64,000 bases of DNA. Source: Veillonellales bacterium (GTDB lineage: Bacteria > Bacillota > Negativicutes > JAAYSF01). The number at the start of each line of letters is the position of its first letter. Position 1 is the first letter of the stretch. Location: NCBI GenBank assembly GCA_039680175.1, contig JBDKTO010000074.1:62001-126000 (forward strand), written 5' to 3'. Under the pieces are notes generated by a model. That model was given only the letters and a program-made list of their open reading frames with translations. It did not search any database and was not told the DNA's origin. A program made the translations under genes and the position numbers. This document shows positions 44,140 to 51,970 of this stretch, in pieces.

Positions 44140-45801
44140 GTGAGACACTGTTTGCTGTATCGTATTTTATTGCTTGTTTTTACAGCCATTCTGATTAGTC
44201 CGGTTACTCCCTCCATTGGCTTTGCCGGCGATAATATCCGGGTTCAGTGCGACTTCCCCTACTATCTGGGGAAGGCAAAGGATGTCGTCCTGCCCGGAGA
44301 GACGGTGCAGGCTTTGGTTGTGGTGGAAAACTGCGGCAGGGAGGATCGGACAGTACCGGTGGAACTGGAACTGCCCGGTTGTTTTGCGCCTTTTGGGACA
44401 TATGAAGGCTGGCAGGTCGTTTCCGGGGCGGATAAAACGGTTTTTTCCAACTCTGTCGATTTAAGCGGCGGCTACAGCCAATGGTTTGATCTGCTGCGGT
44501 TCACGGTTTCGCCGGACGCACCGCCGGGAAGTTATCAAGTCCGTCTGACAGTGAACGGTCAGCCCCGGGATTTTACCGTCAGCATCGGGTCAGGCGGTTC
44601 CGGAACAGAGCGTTTTTTGTCCGTCAGCGGCATTGTTTTGCCCCTGGACAAAGACGGCAGAAAAGACGACCGGTTGAATGACAATACGCTGGTACTGCGG
44701 GACCGGCAGCTGGACTACTACAAAAATGTTCTTCAGGGGAAAGGCGCCGCCAATCTGGAAATCGAAGCCATCCATCCTGTTTCCCATATGGGAATCGATT
44801 TTGATAATCCCGGCGGGCAGCAGAAGCTGGTTACGATTACCGCCCGGCTGCTGGATAAGACGACCCGTCAGCCGGTGGAAGGCTTGTTCACGCCGGGTAC
44901 GACCGGCGAGGACAAGGATGCCGGGTCCATCGGCGGTCATAAGGATTCCCTGGAAGTGTTTACCGCCCTGACCGGGGAGGCAAAGCAGCGGATTCTGCTG
45001 CCGGTCTATGCCGATGAACAGTATGCGGCCGGCGGAACGTATTGGCTGCAGGTTGTTGTGGACGACGGAGTAAACCGGCCGCTGGTTGAAACCGTACCGC
45101 TGACGATTGTGAAGAAAAACCGGCAGGCCATGCTGACGACTTGTTCGGCGGCAGCGGCCGTACTGGTCGCGTTGCTGTTCGGCCTGGGGTATCTGCGCCG
45201 GCTGCTGGCAAAATTGAAAACCCGCTGGCTGGTTACTGCGGCCTTATTCGGTGCCGCCGTCTTTGCTATGGTGAATGTGCCTTCCACCCTGCTCAATGAT
45301 TTCTTTCATGTGCTGCTGGGACCCTTTGGTTTTTTGATTACCGGCTTGTTCAGCAGCGTGTTTCTCTACATGCTGGTGGTATCCCTGGTGGTGTTGATCC
45401 CCCGTCCGGGTATTATTTCCCTGATGACTTTGGTTCGCATGCTGCTGGGAATGCTGGTGTTCGGCAATATTTCACCGATCGGGGTTTTATCCTACGGAGT
45501 ACACGCCCTGACTCTGGAGCTATTATTTTATTTTTGCGGCGTTTACGGCAAAATCGGTGCCCATGGCGGACAAATCAACTTTCCGGCGCGGCAGGTGCTG
45601 GCGATATCATTGCTGTGCGGGGTGGCCGATAGCATCGCTATTTATGTGGGACTCCAGTCCATGGCTTTCCTTTACCGGATGTATTACGCCGACTGGTACA
45701 TTTATCTGGCAATGCTGATCAACGGGCTGCTGTATACGGCTGTCGGCGCCGCCTGCGGTCTGCAGCTCGGCTGCAGGCTGTCCAGAGTGGGAGGCGACTG
45801 A
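44140..45801 (+). CDS. Probable ECF transporter S component with exported N-terminal domain
   Basis: The 553-residue protein has two parts. Residues 1-27 or so form a signal. Residues 28 to about 325 are an exported beta-sandwich region (PGETVQALVVVEN, APPGSYQVRLTVNG). The last ~220 residues contain about six membrane helices, as in ECF substrate-binding (S) components. It is followed after 2 bases by the dual ATPase and then EcfT, which supports the assignment. The frame extends upstream to 44071, but GTG 44140 follows GGAGGG and gives the signal peptide. ECF S proteins are usually about 200 residues, so the exported domain is unusual and may capture corrinoid. The substrate is inferred from context only. 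Confidence 0.7.
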   Translation: MRHCLLYRILLLVFTAILISPVTPSIGFAGDNIRVQCDFPYYLGKAKDVVLPGETVQALVVVENCGREDRTVPVELELPGCFAPFGTYEGWQVVSGADKTVFSNSVDLSGGYSQWFDLLRFTVSPDAPPGSYQVRLTVNGQPRDFTVSIGSGGSGTERFLSVSGIVLPLDKDGRKDDRLNDNTLVLRDRQLDYYKNVLQGKGAANLEIEAIHPVSHMGIDFDNPGGQQKLVTITARLLDKTTRQPVEGLFTPGTTGEDKDAGSIGGHKDSLEVFTALTGEAKQRILLPVYADEQYAAGGTYWLQVVVDDGVNRPLVETVPLTIVKKNRQAMLTTCSAAAAVLVALLFGLGYLRRLLAKLKTRWLVTAALFGAAVFAMVNVPSTLLNDFFHVLLGPFGFLITGLFSSVFLYMLVVSLVVLIPRPGIISLMTLVRMLLGMLVFGNISPIGVLSYGVHALTLELLFYFCGVYGKIGAHGGQINFPARQVLAISLLCGVADSIAIYVGLQSMAFLYRMYYADWYIYLAMLINGLLYTAVGAACGLQLGCRLSRVGGD

Positions 45802-45803
45802 CG

Positions 45804-47513
45804 GTGAATAACAGCAACTCGATTATTGAGATAGAAAATGCATCCTTTACCTATTCGTCCCGTTCGCTGCCCAGCGTGACGGCGGTAAATCTGACAATAG
45901 AACCCGGCGAATTTGTTTTGCTTACGGGAGCAACGGGCTGCGGTAAAAGTACCTTGCTGAAAATGCTCAATGGACTGATTCCCCAGGAAAGCGGCGGTTT
46001 ATTCAGCGGCAGGGTGACAGTCGGCGGCCGGGACGTGTCGGATTTCAGCGTGGCGGAAATGAGTTCTTTTGTCGGTATGATGTTTCAAAGTCCGGATGAC
46101 CAGATATTTTCCACTACGGTCGGCGATGAAGTGGCTTTTATCCTGGAGAATGGGGGGATGAATCTTCAGGACATCCCAGTCCGGGTCAGCGGGACTCTGG
46201 CTCTGGTAGGGCTGGCCGGTATGGAAAATCGCAGTGTTCACGCTTTGTCCGGCGGGCAAAAGCAGCGGTTGGCTTTGGCGGCGGTACTGGCTGCCCGTCC
46301 CCGTGTCCTGGCGCTGGACGAACCTATCAGTCAGCTGGACCCCCGAGGAGCGACGGCGCTGCTGGAGGTCGTGGAAAAATTGAACAAGACGCTGGGTATT
46401 ACTGTGGTCATTGTGGAACACCGGCTGCATGAAGTCATGCCGTTGTGCCACCGGGTTGTCGTCATGGATCAGGGTAAAATTGTCTGGCAGGGGACAAGAC
46501 AGGAATCGTTCCGGCAGCCGGAAATTTTCTCTGACTATGGACTGCGTCTGCCTCAGACCGTGAACATTTGCCAACGTTTGGGAATCTCGACGGAAACCGC
46601 GGCCATAGCCCCTGTGGTAGAAAAAATACGGGAGCGGTACGATATTGTCAGCCCCAACGGCGGCAGTCCCGCTTGCCGGGCGGCAGCCGCCCTGACCGGC
46701 GGGGAGACGGAAACGGCGGCGCTGCAGGACATCGTTTTCCGCTATGGCAAAGCAGAACGCAATGTATTGGATCATCTCAGCCTGTCTGTTTTCAAAGGAC
46801 AGTTTATCGCCTTAATGGGCAATAACGGCGCCGGAAAATCCACGCTGCTGCAGCACATTGCCGGCCTGCTGCAGCCTTTGTCAGGGAGAGTCCGGGTGAT
46901 GGGAAAACCGGCGGGCGAAGCAAGACAGACGATCGGCATGGTCATGCAGAATCCGGATTTTATGCTGTTTAACGCGACCGTACGGGAGGAAGTCGAATTT
47001 GCCCTGCGGCAGCGTTGCCGGCCGGCCGAAGCCGGAGCGCCCTGCCGGACGTTGATTCAAGCGCTGGGGCTGGCGGGAATGGAAGAAGACTTTCCCCTGG
47101 CGTTAAGCCGGGGACAGCGGCTTCGGGTGGCGATTGCCGCCGTGCTGTCTTACCGGCCGGCGGTGCTGCTCCTGGACGAACCGACCACCGGGCAGGACAT
47201 CGGCCATATCGACGACATTGTCCTGCTCTTGAAACGCTATACGGCGGCGGGCGGATCGGCTGTCTTCTGCACGCATGACGCGGAAGTGGCGGCCAAATAT
47301 GCCGACCGTGTCGTTGTGATGACCCGGGGGAGAATCGTGGCCGACAGCAGCCCGACGGCGGTTTTCAGCCGGGACGACATTTTGCGGCCTGCCGGACTCA
47401 AGCCGCCGGCCGCCATGCTGGTGGCCCGGCAGCTGTACAACGGAACGGCAGTGACGGTGGAGGAGGTGGTGTCCTATGTTCGGCAAAACAGTGTGGGAAG
47501 CAGCGCCGGCTGA
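45804..47513 (+). CDS. Fused tandem ECF-type ABC ATPase (EcfA-EcfA')
   Basis: This 569-residue protein contains two ABC ATPase domains. Domain 1 has Walker A GATGCGKST (residues 42-50), signature LSGGQKQR, and Walker B VLALDEPISQLDP. Domain 2 has Walker A GNNGAGKST (about residues 339-347), a variant signature LSRGQRLR, and Walker B VLLLDEPTTGQD. Fused EcfA1/A2 pairs occur in ECF modules. GTG 45804 is 2 bases from the S-component stop. The 3' end overlaps ecfT by 38 bases. It powers import by the S and T proteins encoded on either side. Confidence 0.92.
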   Translation: MNNSNSIIEIENASFTYSSRSLPSVTAVNLTIEPGEFVLLTGATGCGKSTLLKMLNGLIPQESGGLFSGRVTVGGRDVSDFSVAEMSSFVGMMFQSPDDQIFSTTVGDEVAFILENGGMNLQDIPVRVSGTLALVGLAGMENRSVHALSGGQKQRLALAAVLAARPRVLALDEPISQLDPRGATALLEVVEKLNKTLGITVVIVEHRLHEVMPLCHRVVVMDQGKIVWQGTRQESFRQPEIFSDYGLRLPQTVNICQRLGISTETAAIAPVVEKIRERYDIVSPNGGSPACRAAAALTGGETETAALQDIVFRYGKAERNVLDHLSLSVFKGQFIALMGNNGAGKSTLLQHIAGLLQPLSGRVRVMGKPAGEARQTIGMVMQNPDFMLFNATVREEVEFALRQRCRPAEAGAPCRTLIQALGLAGMEEDFPLALSRGQRLRVAIAAVLSYRPAVLLLDEPTTGQDIGHIDDIVLLLKRYTAAGGSAVFCTHDAEVAAKYADRVVVMTRGRIVADSSPTAVFSRDDILRPAGLKPPAAMLVARQLYNGTAVTVEEVVSYVRQNSVGSSAG

Positions 47514-48363
47514 TACGGTCATCCACCGGCTGGACGGCAGGACGAAGCTTCTGATCCTGGCGGCATCCGCTTTTCTCAGCATCACCGTCGACAGCCCCCG
47601 GACCTTGTTTTTATTGTTTATGGCAATGCTCAGCCTGCATGTTGCCGCCCGGTCGTCACTGGACAGATGGCGGATTCTGCTGCTGTTTCTACTATTGGGC
47701 ATCTGGGGCGCTATGGTCAGTCAGGCCTTGTTTTACAATCAGGAGCCCCGTACCGTCGTGGCCTGCCTGGCATCGCCGTCCACGCCGGTCGTCGGCCGTC
47801 TGACCGGCGGCATATTTCTCTACAGCGAAGGACTGGAATACGGGGCGGTGCAGGCACTGCGCTCCGGCATTATGCTGACGACCGGATTATTGATTTGCTG
47901 GACAACAGACCCCCGGCAGCTGCTGAAAAGTTTTTTAGCCTGGAAGATGCCCTATGAATTATCCTTTATGCTGATTACCGGCATTCGATTTTTACCGGTG
48001 ATTTTTAATGAAACGGCAGTTGTTCTTACCGCTCAGCGGCTGCGTGGCTTTGAGCCGCTGAAGGCACTGTCTCCCCGGAAAATGATTCAGACCGCTTTTC
48101 AGACCTTGTTCCCCATTCTGGCCCGCACCTTGCGGCGGGCGGCGACACTGACCTATTCCGTGGAAAGCCGGGGCTTCGGGCGCAAAGTTCACGTCGTCAA
48201 CCTGCCCCGCTGGCCGGCGGGAGAACGCTATATTTGTTTTATTTCCCTGTCTCTTCTCGCTGTATTGCTGTTGCTGAAGCTTCTGTACGCGCTGCAGTTC
48301 AACGGCCTGATCTATGTTGCCGGATTGCGCGGCATGTATGACTTTATAAAACTATGGATGTGA
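47476..48363 (+). CDS. ecfT: EcfT-type transmembrane coupling protein
   Basis: This 295-residue membrane protein has several hydrophobic segments. In its cytoplasmic helices, ARTLRRAATLTYSVESRGFG contains the Ala-Arg-Gly-type coupling motifs that contact the ATPases in EcfT. RLDGRTKLL near the N-terminus is also typical (hDPRxKL-type). ATG 47476 lies inside the ATPase gene after GGAGGAGGTGG, so it is translationally coupled. With the two preceding genes it completes an ECF transporter in the RS5 operon. Confidence 0.9.
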   Translation: MFGKTVWEAAPADTVIHRLDGRTKLLILAASAFLSITVDSPRTLFLLFMAMLSLHVAARSSLDRWRILLLFLLLGIWGAMVSQALFYNQEPRTVVACLASPSTPVVGRLTGGIFLYSEGLEYGAVQALRSGIMLTTGLLICWTTDPRQLLKSFLAWKMPYELSFMLITGIRFLPVIFNETAVVLTAQRLRGFEPLKALSPRKMIQTAFQTLFPILARTLRRAATLTYSVESRGFGRKVHVVNLPRWPAGERYICFISLSLLAVLLLLKLLYALQFNGLIYVAGLRGMYDFIKLWM

Positions 48364-48373
48364 GGTTGCAGCT

Positions 48374-49798
48374 GTGAAAAAGGCAGTTACCATACTACTT
48401 TTTGCTCTATTTTTAATCACGCTGACAGGACTGGCCCGGTACATCTTTTTGCATCAAACGGGCATTCCGGCAATGTCGGCGGTAAAAAACGATGCCAGCC
48501 TGGCTGGAATGTACCGGAAAACAGCGGATATTGATCTGGGAAAAGTAGAAGTCTACAACTATCAGCGCATGGGCTTTACCCACGGCTTTCTCCAGTTTTC
48601 CCCGAACAGCCGGTATCTGGCTTTGGGTACGGAGCAGGGCGATATTCTATTTATGAATGTCGACGGGAAAACCCTTTGGAAGAGGAGTATCGGACTGGGG
48701 AAAATTTCGGCCCTGACCTTTTCCCCGGACGGAAGCAAACTGCTGGTCGGCGATACCAGCCAGCAGGGCAGTTTGATTTGCTTTGACACCGCCACAGGCA
48801 ATGAACTGTGGCGTTATGCCAGTGCATCGGAACTGGAGCCGGATATCAGGCAGAAGATTTATCCCGGCATTGTCTATATTACAACTGACGAACAGGGATT
48901 CATCTATGCAGTGGGACAGCGCTATAAAAAGAATAGCGACGGCAGCAACGAATACCGGGATCGCATTTATAAGCTGGATGAAAACAACGGCAATAAAGTG
49001 GCTATGTTTCCCCCCGATCACGACATGGATGCCTGGGTCAGCTGGGTCGGTGTGGATCGGCAGGGCCGCCGTTTGGTATTCGGCACCGGCAATTGGGATA
49101 CGGGGAAAACCTGCCGCTACGATGATAATGTGTACTGTCTTGACGACAAGCTGAACCAGCCGCTGTGGAGCGTTTTTATTGATCCGGTTACTCCTTATCA
49201 GAGGACGACCATGCGCAGCAGCCCGGATATTTCCGCCGACGGCAGCTATATCGCCGGTATCGCCAATGACGGCCGCTGTTTTTTATATGACGGCGGCGGC
49301 CGTGAACTCTGGCGGCGGACGCTAAGCCAGCCCCGCCAAATTGGCGGGGTGTATATCAATGCCACCGGAATGTTTGTGCGCATCGTCGGCGGCTATGTGG
49401 TGCTGACTACCGGCAATACCTACAATCGGGCCAACTGGCAGCTGCCGACACCTGTCGATCATCCGGCCCGGAACACTATATTCGTTTTCGATTTGCAGGG
49501 AAACCTGATGTATAAGCATTCTACCGGCGGGATGGTGGAGGAAATGTCCATCAATGACGGCAGGATCGTCCTGGCCGTGGGCCGGAATGTCAGGACGAAG
49601 GACCCTTCCGTCCACGGCATCCAGATCCTTTCACTGGAAGACGGCCGACTGCTTGACAGCATGCCCACCGCCGGTCCCTGCATCGGCGAAGCCTCTTCCG
49701 CCGACGGACGCTATGTGGCCGGCATAGAGGCGCCGATTCAGCTGGATGACGGCCAGATCATCGGCAGCTATCGGTTGTATATCTGGGAGAAAAAATAG
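48374..49798 (+). CDS. Membrane-anchored beta-propeller (PQQ/WD-like) protein
   Basis: The 474-residue protein starts with a signal-anchor (KKAVTILLFALFLITLTGLA), followed by repeats typical of quinoprotein-like propellers, for example FSPNSRYLALGTEQGDILFM, FSPDGSKLLVGDTSQQGSL and DISADGSYIAGIANDG. No PQQ-binding or catalytic residues are evident. It probably displays a propeller on the outer face of the cytoplasmic membrane as a scaffold or binding protein. It sits between ecfT and a ferredoxin in the RS5 operon, with 10- and 16-base gaps. It has no recognised link to B12, so its association with the transporter is novel. Confidence 0.7.
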   Translation: MKKAVTILLFALFLITLTGLARYIFLHQTGIPAMSAVKNDASLAGMYRKTADIDLGKVEVYNYQRMGFTHGFLQFSPNSRYLALGTEQGDILFMNVDGKTLWKRSIGLGKISALTFSPDGSKLLVGDTSQQGSLICFDTATGNELWRYASASELEPDIRQKIYPGIVYITTDEQGFIYAVGQRYKKNSDGSNEYRDRIYKLDENNGNKVAMFPPDHDMDAWVSWVGVDRQGRRLVFGTGNWDTGKTCRYDDNVYCLDDKLNQPLWSVFIDPVTPYQRTTMRSSPDISADGSYIAGIANDGRCFLYDGGGRELWRRTLSQPRQIGGVYINATGMFVRIVGGYVVLTTGNTYNRANWQLPTPVDHPARNTIFVFDLQGNLMYKHSTGGMVEEMSINDGRIVLAVGRNVRTKDPSVHGIQILSLEDGRLLDSMPTAGPCIGEASSADGRYVAGIEAPIQLDDGQIIGSYRLYIWEKK

Positions 49799-49814
49799 GA
49801 AAGGGGGAGATTGG

Positions 49815-50093
49815 ATGCAGACCCGGCGAAAACGGCGCTTATTGGCGGAACGGGAAAAAATTGCCTGGTATCCTGCCGTGGATGAAACACGGTGCACTGG
49901 TTGTAAAATCTGTTATGATTTTTGTTTTCGCAAGGTATATTCTTTTGACGAAGCCAGCCGGAAAGCCGTTGTTGCCCAGCCCTACGAATGCGTGGTGCTG
50001 TGCAGCGGTTGCCAGCCCAAATGCCCGGTACAGGCGATTTCCTTCCCGGAGCGGCAGGATTTTGAACATTTTGTTGCCTATGAAGAAGAATAA
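49815..50093 (+). CDS. Small two-cluster ferredoxin-like protein
   Basis: The product is 92 residues. RCTGCKICYDFC gives a Cx2Cx2Cx3C motif, and CVVLCSGCQPKCP gives a second, slightly irregular set, so two 4Fe-4S clusters are expected. ATG 49815 follows AGGGGGAGA; the frame's earlier start is inside the propeller gene. The N-terminus is very basic (QTRRKRR), the C-terminus acidic. It ends the RS5 operon just before an intrinsic terminator. It is a natural electron donor candidate for the NifH-like reductase encoded at the start of the same operon (inference). Confidence 0.85.
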   Translation: MQTRRKRRLLAEREKIAWYPAVDETRCTGCKICYDFCFRKVYSFDEASRKAVVAQPYECVVLCSGCQPKCPVQAISFPERQDFEHFVAYEEE

Positions 50094-50113
50094 GAAGAAG
50101 CTATTGCCTTTTT

Positions 50114-50139
50114 ATCCCGCCGCAAGGCGGGATATTTTT
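50114..50139 (+). terminator. Terminator of the RS5 operon
   Basis: ATCCCGCC (50114-50121) pairs with GGCGGGAT (50126-50133) around a GCAA loop, followed by ATTTTT. Confidence 0.88.
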
Positions 50140-50220
50140 GCCTGGAATGGAGGCGCTATTTTTCATTTTACGTCATAAAAATGCTTAAAATGGCAAAAAG
50201 GGAGTTTTTTTATAAAAATA

Positions 50221-50283
50221 CCTCAGGTGAGGGATGTACAAAATAACTCTATTGGAATATTATTTGAAACAAGGTTATTTTTG
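50221..50283 (+). promoter_or_regulatory. Composite upstream element, copy 1 (before RS6)
   Basis: CCTCAGGTGAGG (50221-50232) is a palindrome followed by GATGTACA. TTGGAATATT begins at 50252, exactly 31 bases after the palindrome starts, and GTTATTTTTG follows at 50274. Copy 2 at 51224 has the same parts with the same 31-base spacing. The layout fits an activator site plus promoter region for a LuxR-type protein. The -10 is not certain. Confidence 0.6.
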
Positions 50284-50337
50284 TTAATCCTTCAGATATA
50301 GATGTACCGCTAAAAAGTGAAAAATTTCATATAGTGA

Positions 50338-50535
50338 TGCAGGTGCCCTTTGGGGCTTAATAGGGAAGCCGGTTGAAGACCGGCGCGGTCCCGCCACTGT
50401 AATGACGAGCGATCCTCAGAATTATGCCACTGGAACGAAAGTTTTGGGAAGGCTGGGGAAAGCGATGAATCAAAGCCAGGAGAACTGCCTGCAGGACAAT
50501 CGCCGCTTGACCTACGAACGATGGGGAGGAAGATT
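50338..50535 (+). promoter_or_regulatory. Cobalamin riboswitch RS6 (LuxR-type regulator)
   Basis: AGGTGCCCTTTGGGGCTTAA, AGGGAAGCCGGTTGAAGACC, GCCACTGTAATGACGAGC, CCACTGGAACGAAAGTTTTGG, GCCAGGAGAACTGCC and GATGGGGAGG are in order. A terminator follows at 50582. Confidence 0.93.
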
Positions 50536-50581
50536 ACGAAACTGCAGATAGGATTATTTCTTATGGGCAGATTGACGTATG

Positions 50582-50612
50582 CGCTCCCGGATCACCGGGA
50601 GCGTTTTATATT
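50582..50612 (+). terminator. RS6 leader terminator
   Basis: CGCTCCCGG (50582-50590) pairs with CCGGGAGCG (50595-50603) around ATCA, followed by TTTTATATTT. Confidence 0.85.
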
Positions 50613-50667
50613 TCCCGGCGATTTCCCGATGACCGCATCGTGATGAATAGCCGGAGGAGTTGAGACA

Positions 50668-51204
50668 ATGGAGCAAGACGCTTTTTGGGTGCTGCACGAT
50701 TCCCCCCAGGGAATTTGTGTTTTAAACTGGGAATTCAAAAAAGTATATGAAAATAAAACAGCGAAAGCCCTTTTTTCCCGGCAATGTCCCGGGTTATACC
50801 GGCAGCTTAAGAAAATCTGCCAGAAAGCCGGTGAGACGGTCCCCGCGGGCAGCAATCCTTTTCTTCACCACAGCGGCGTACTGCGTTATCGCTGCGGCGC
50901 CGTGGCTTTTAGCTGCCTGTTTTTGGGACAGGGAACTCAGACGAATGTTTATATCCTGTTTGACTATCTGCCCAAAGCTCTTCTGCCGACGGCTGACAAT
51001 ACCGCTGATATTACAATTACGCCGCGGGAAAAAGAAATTGTTCAGGCTGTGGCATTGGGCAAAACCAACAAAGAAATCAGCCGGCTATTAGGCATTGGCC
51101 TGGAAACGGTAAAATCCCATATCCGCAATTTATTTGCCAAACTGAAAGTTAAATCCCGGACGGAACTGGTTGGCAAGGTGCTGAAAAATCCTTCCGATTC
51201 TTGA
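50668..51204 (+). CDS. LuxR-type transcription regulator with PAS-like N-terminus
   Basis: This 178-residue protein has a short PAS-like N-terminal part (SPQGICVLNWEFKKVYENKT) and a LuxR helix-turn-helix at about residues 112-165 (TPREKEIVQAVALGKTNKEI, VKSHIRNLFAKLKV). No receiver domain or Asp acceptor site is present. ATG 50668 follows GGAGGAG. Its own message is headed by RS6, so it should be made when B12 is scarce. Identical composite elements at 50221 and 51224 lie upstream of its own leader and of the next gene's leader, suggesting it regulates itself and the outer-membrane fusion gene (inference). The N-terminal ligand is unknown. Confidence 0.85.
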   Translation: MEQDAFWVLHDSPQGICVLNWEFKKVYENKTAKALFSRQCPGLYRQLKKICQKAGETVPAGSNPFLHHSGVLRYRCGAVAFSCLFLGQGTQTNVYILFDYLPKALLPTADNTADITITPREKEIVQAVALGKTNKEISRLLGIGLETVKSHIRNLFAKLKVKSRTELVGKVLKNPSDS

Positions 51205-51223
51205 TTGGAAAGAGCAGAAAACA

Positions 51224-51287
51224 CCTCACATGAGGGATTTACAGCCTAGCTGTCTTGGAATATTCTTAAAAATAAAAGTTGTTTTTG
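51224..51287 (+). promoter_or_regulatory. Composite upstream element, copy 2 (before RS7)
   Basis: CCTCACATGAGG (51224-51235) plus GATTTACA, TTGGAATATT at 51255-51264 and GTTGTTTTTG at 51278 repeat the arrangement of copy 1, with the same 31-base offset between the first two parts. Confidence 0.6.
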
Positions 51288-51364
51288 TAAAAAAATAGGA
51301 TTTTGCTTGTCGATGAGTTTAGTTTTTAAACCCGGACAAGCTTGTAAAACTTCATACGAAATCA

Positions 51365-51515
51365 GGTATCCGGCATCCGGTCGGATGTAAAAGGGAAGTC
51401 CGGTGAAAGTCCGGCGCTGTCTCGCAACTGTAAAGGAGAGCCATGTTTCTGCAAGCCTCTTACCAAGGAGAAATATGGCGATGATCCCAAGTCAGGGTAC
51501 TGCCTGGTTTCTGGT
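51365..51515 (+). promoter_or_regulatory. Cobalamin riboswitch RS7, divergent form
   Basis: AGGTATCC, AAAAGGGAAGTCCGGTGAAA, GTCCGGCGCTGTCTCGCAAC followed by TGTAAAGGAGAGCC, and AAGTCAGGGTACTGCC are aptamer landmarks. The B12 box is GCAACTG instead of GCCACTG, and the AGGAGAACTGCC closing segment of RS1-RS6 is changed. A long 3' arm with GTTTCTGGTGTCTCATCCGG and CCGGATGAAACACTCAC hairpin strands follows to about 51570. It precedes the fusion receptor gene. Confidence 0.88.
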
Positions 51516-51644
51516 GTCTCATCCGGCGGGGTGTGAAATGCAGCGCCGGATGAAACACTCACATCCGTACAGCCTGCGATGCACAGGTCTGGGACTAAGA
51601 ACACTTGCAGGCAGAGGATAGTTCTGTGTACATGAGACTGCAGG

Positions 51645-51667
51645 CTTGTTAAGGCGAGCTTTTTTCT
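51645..51667 (+). terminator. RS7 leader terminator 1 (weak stem)
   Basis: GCTTG pairs with CGAGC (one wobble), followed by TTTTTT at 51660-51665. Confidence 0.5.
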
Positions 51668-51731
51668 CCTTATAACAGCCAGAGAGTGGTTCTTGACCCG
51701 GCATTGGCAGCAGGCGTCTTTAGAAAAAGGT

Positions 51732-51775
51732 AAAGCGTCGATTGTTCCGCCGGGCGGAAGGATCGGCGCTTTTTG
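51732..51775 (+). terminator. RS7 leader terminator 2
   Basis: AAAGCGTCGAT (51732-51742) pairs with ATCGGCGCTTT (51762-51772), and the inner TTCCGCC/GGCGGAA extends the stem. TTTTTG follows. Confidence 0.85.
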
Positions 51776-51970
51776 CTTGACCCGCAGGCAAGTGCCATGG
51801 ACTAGCCGCAACATATACTGTGTATTTTATCGGACAGCAAATACAATGACGGGGAGGTAGAGAAAGCCTGGGCAATAATGCTGCCGGTTTGACGGACAAG
51901 AAACAAAAGCAGCCAAGCTGGCATGAAAAATGCTGCGAATCGATGCGAATAGAAAGGATGCTGCCATAAA

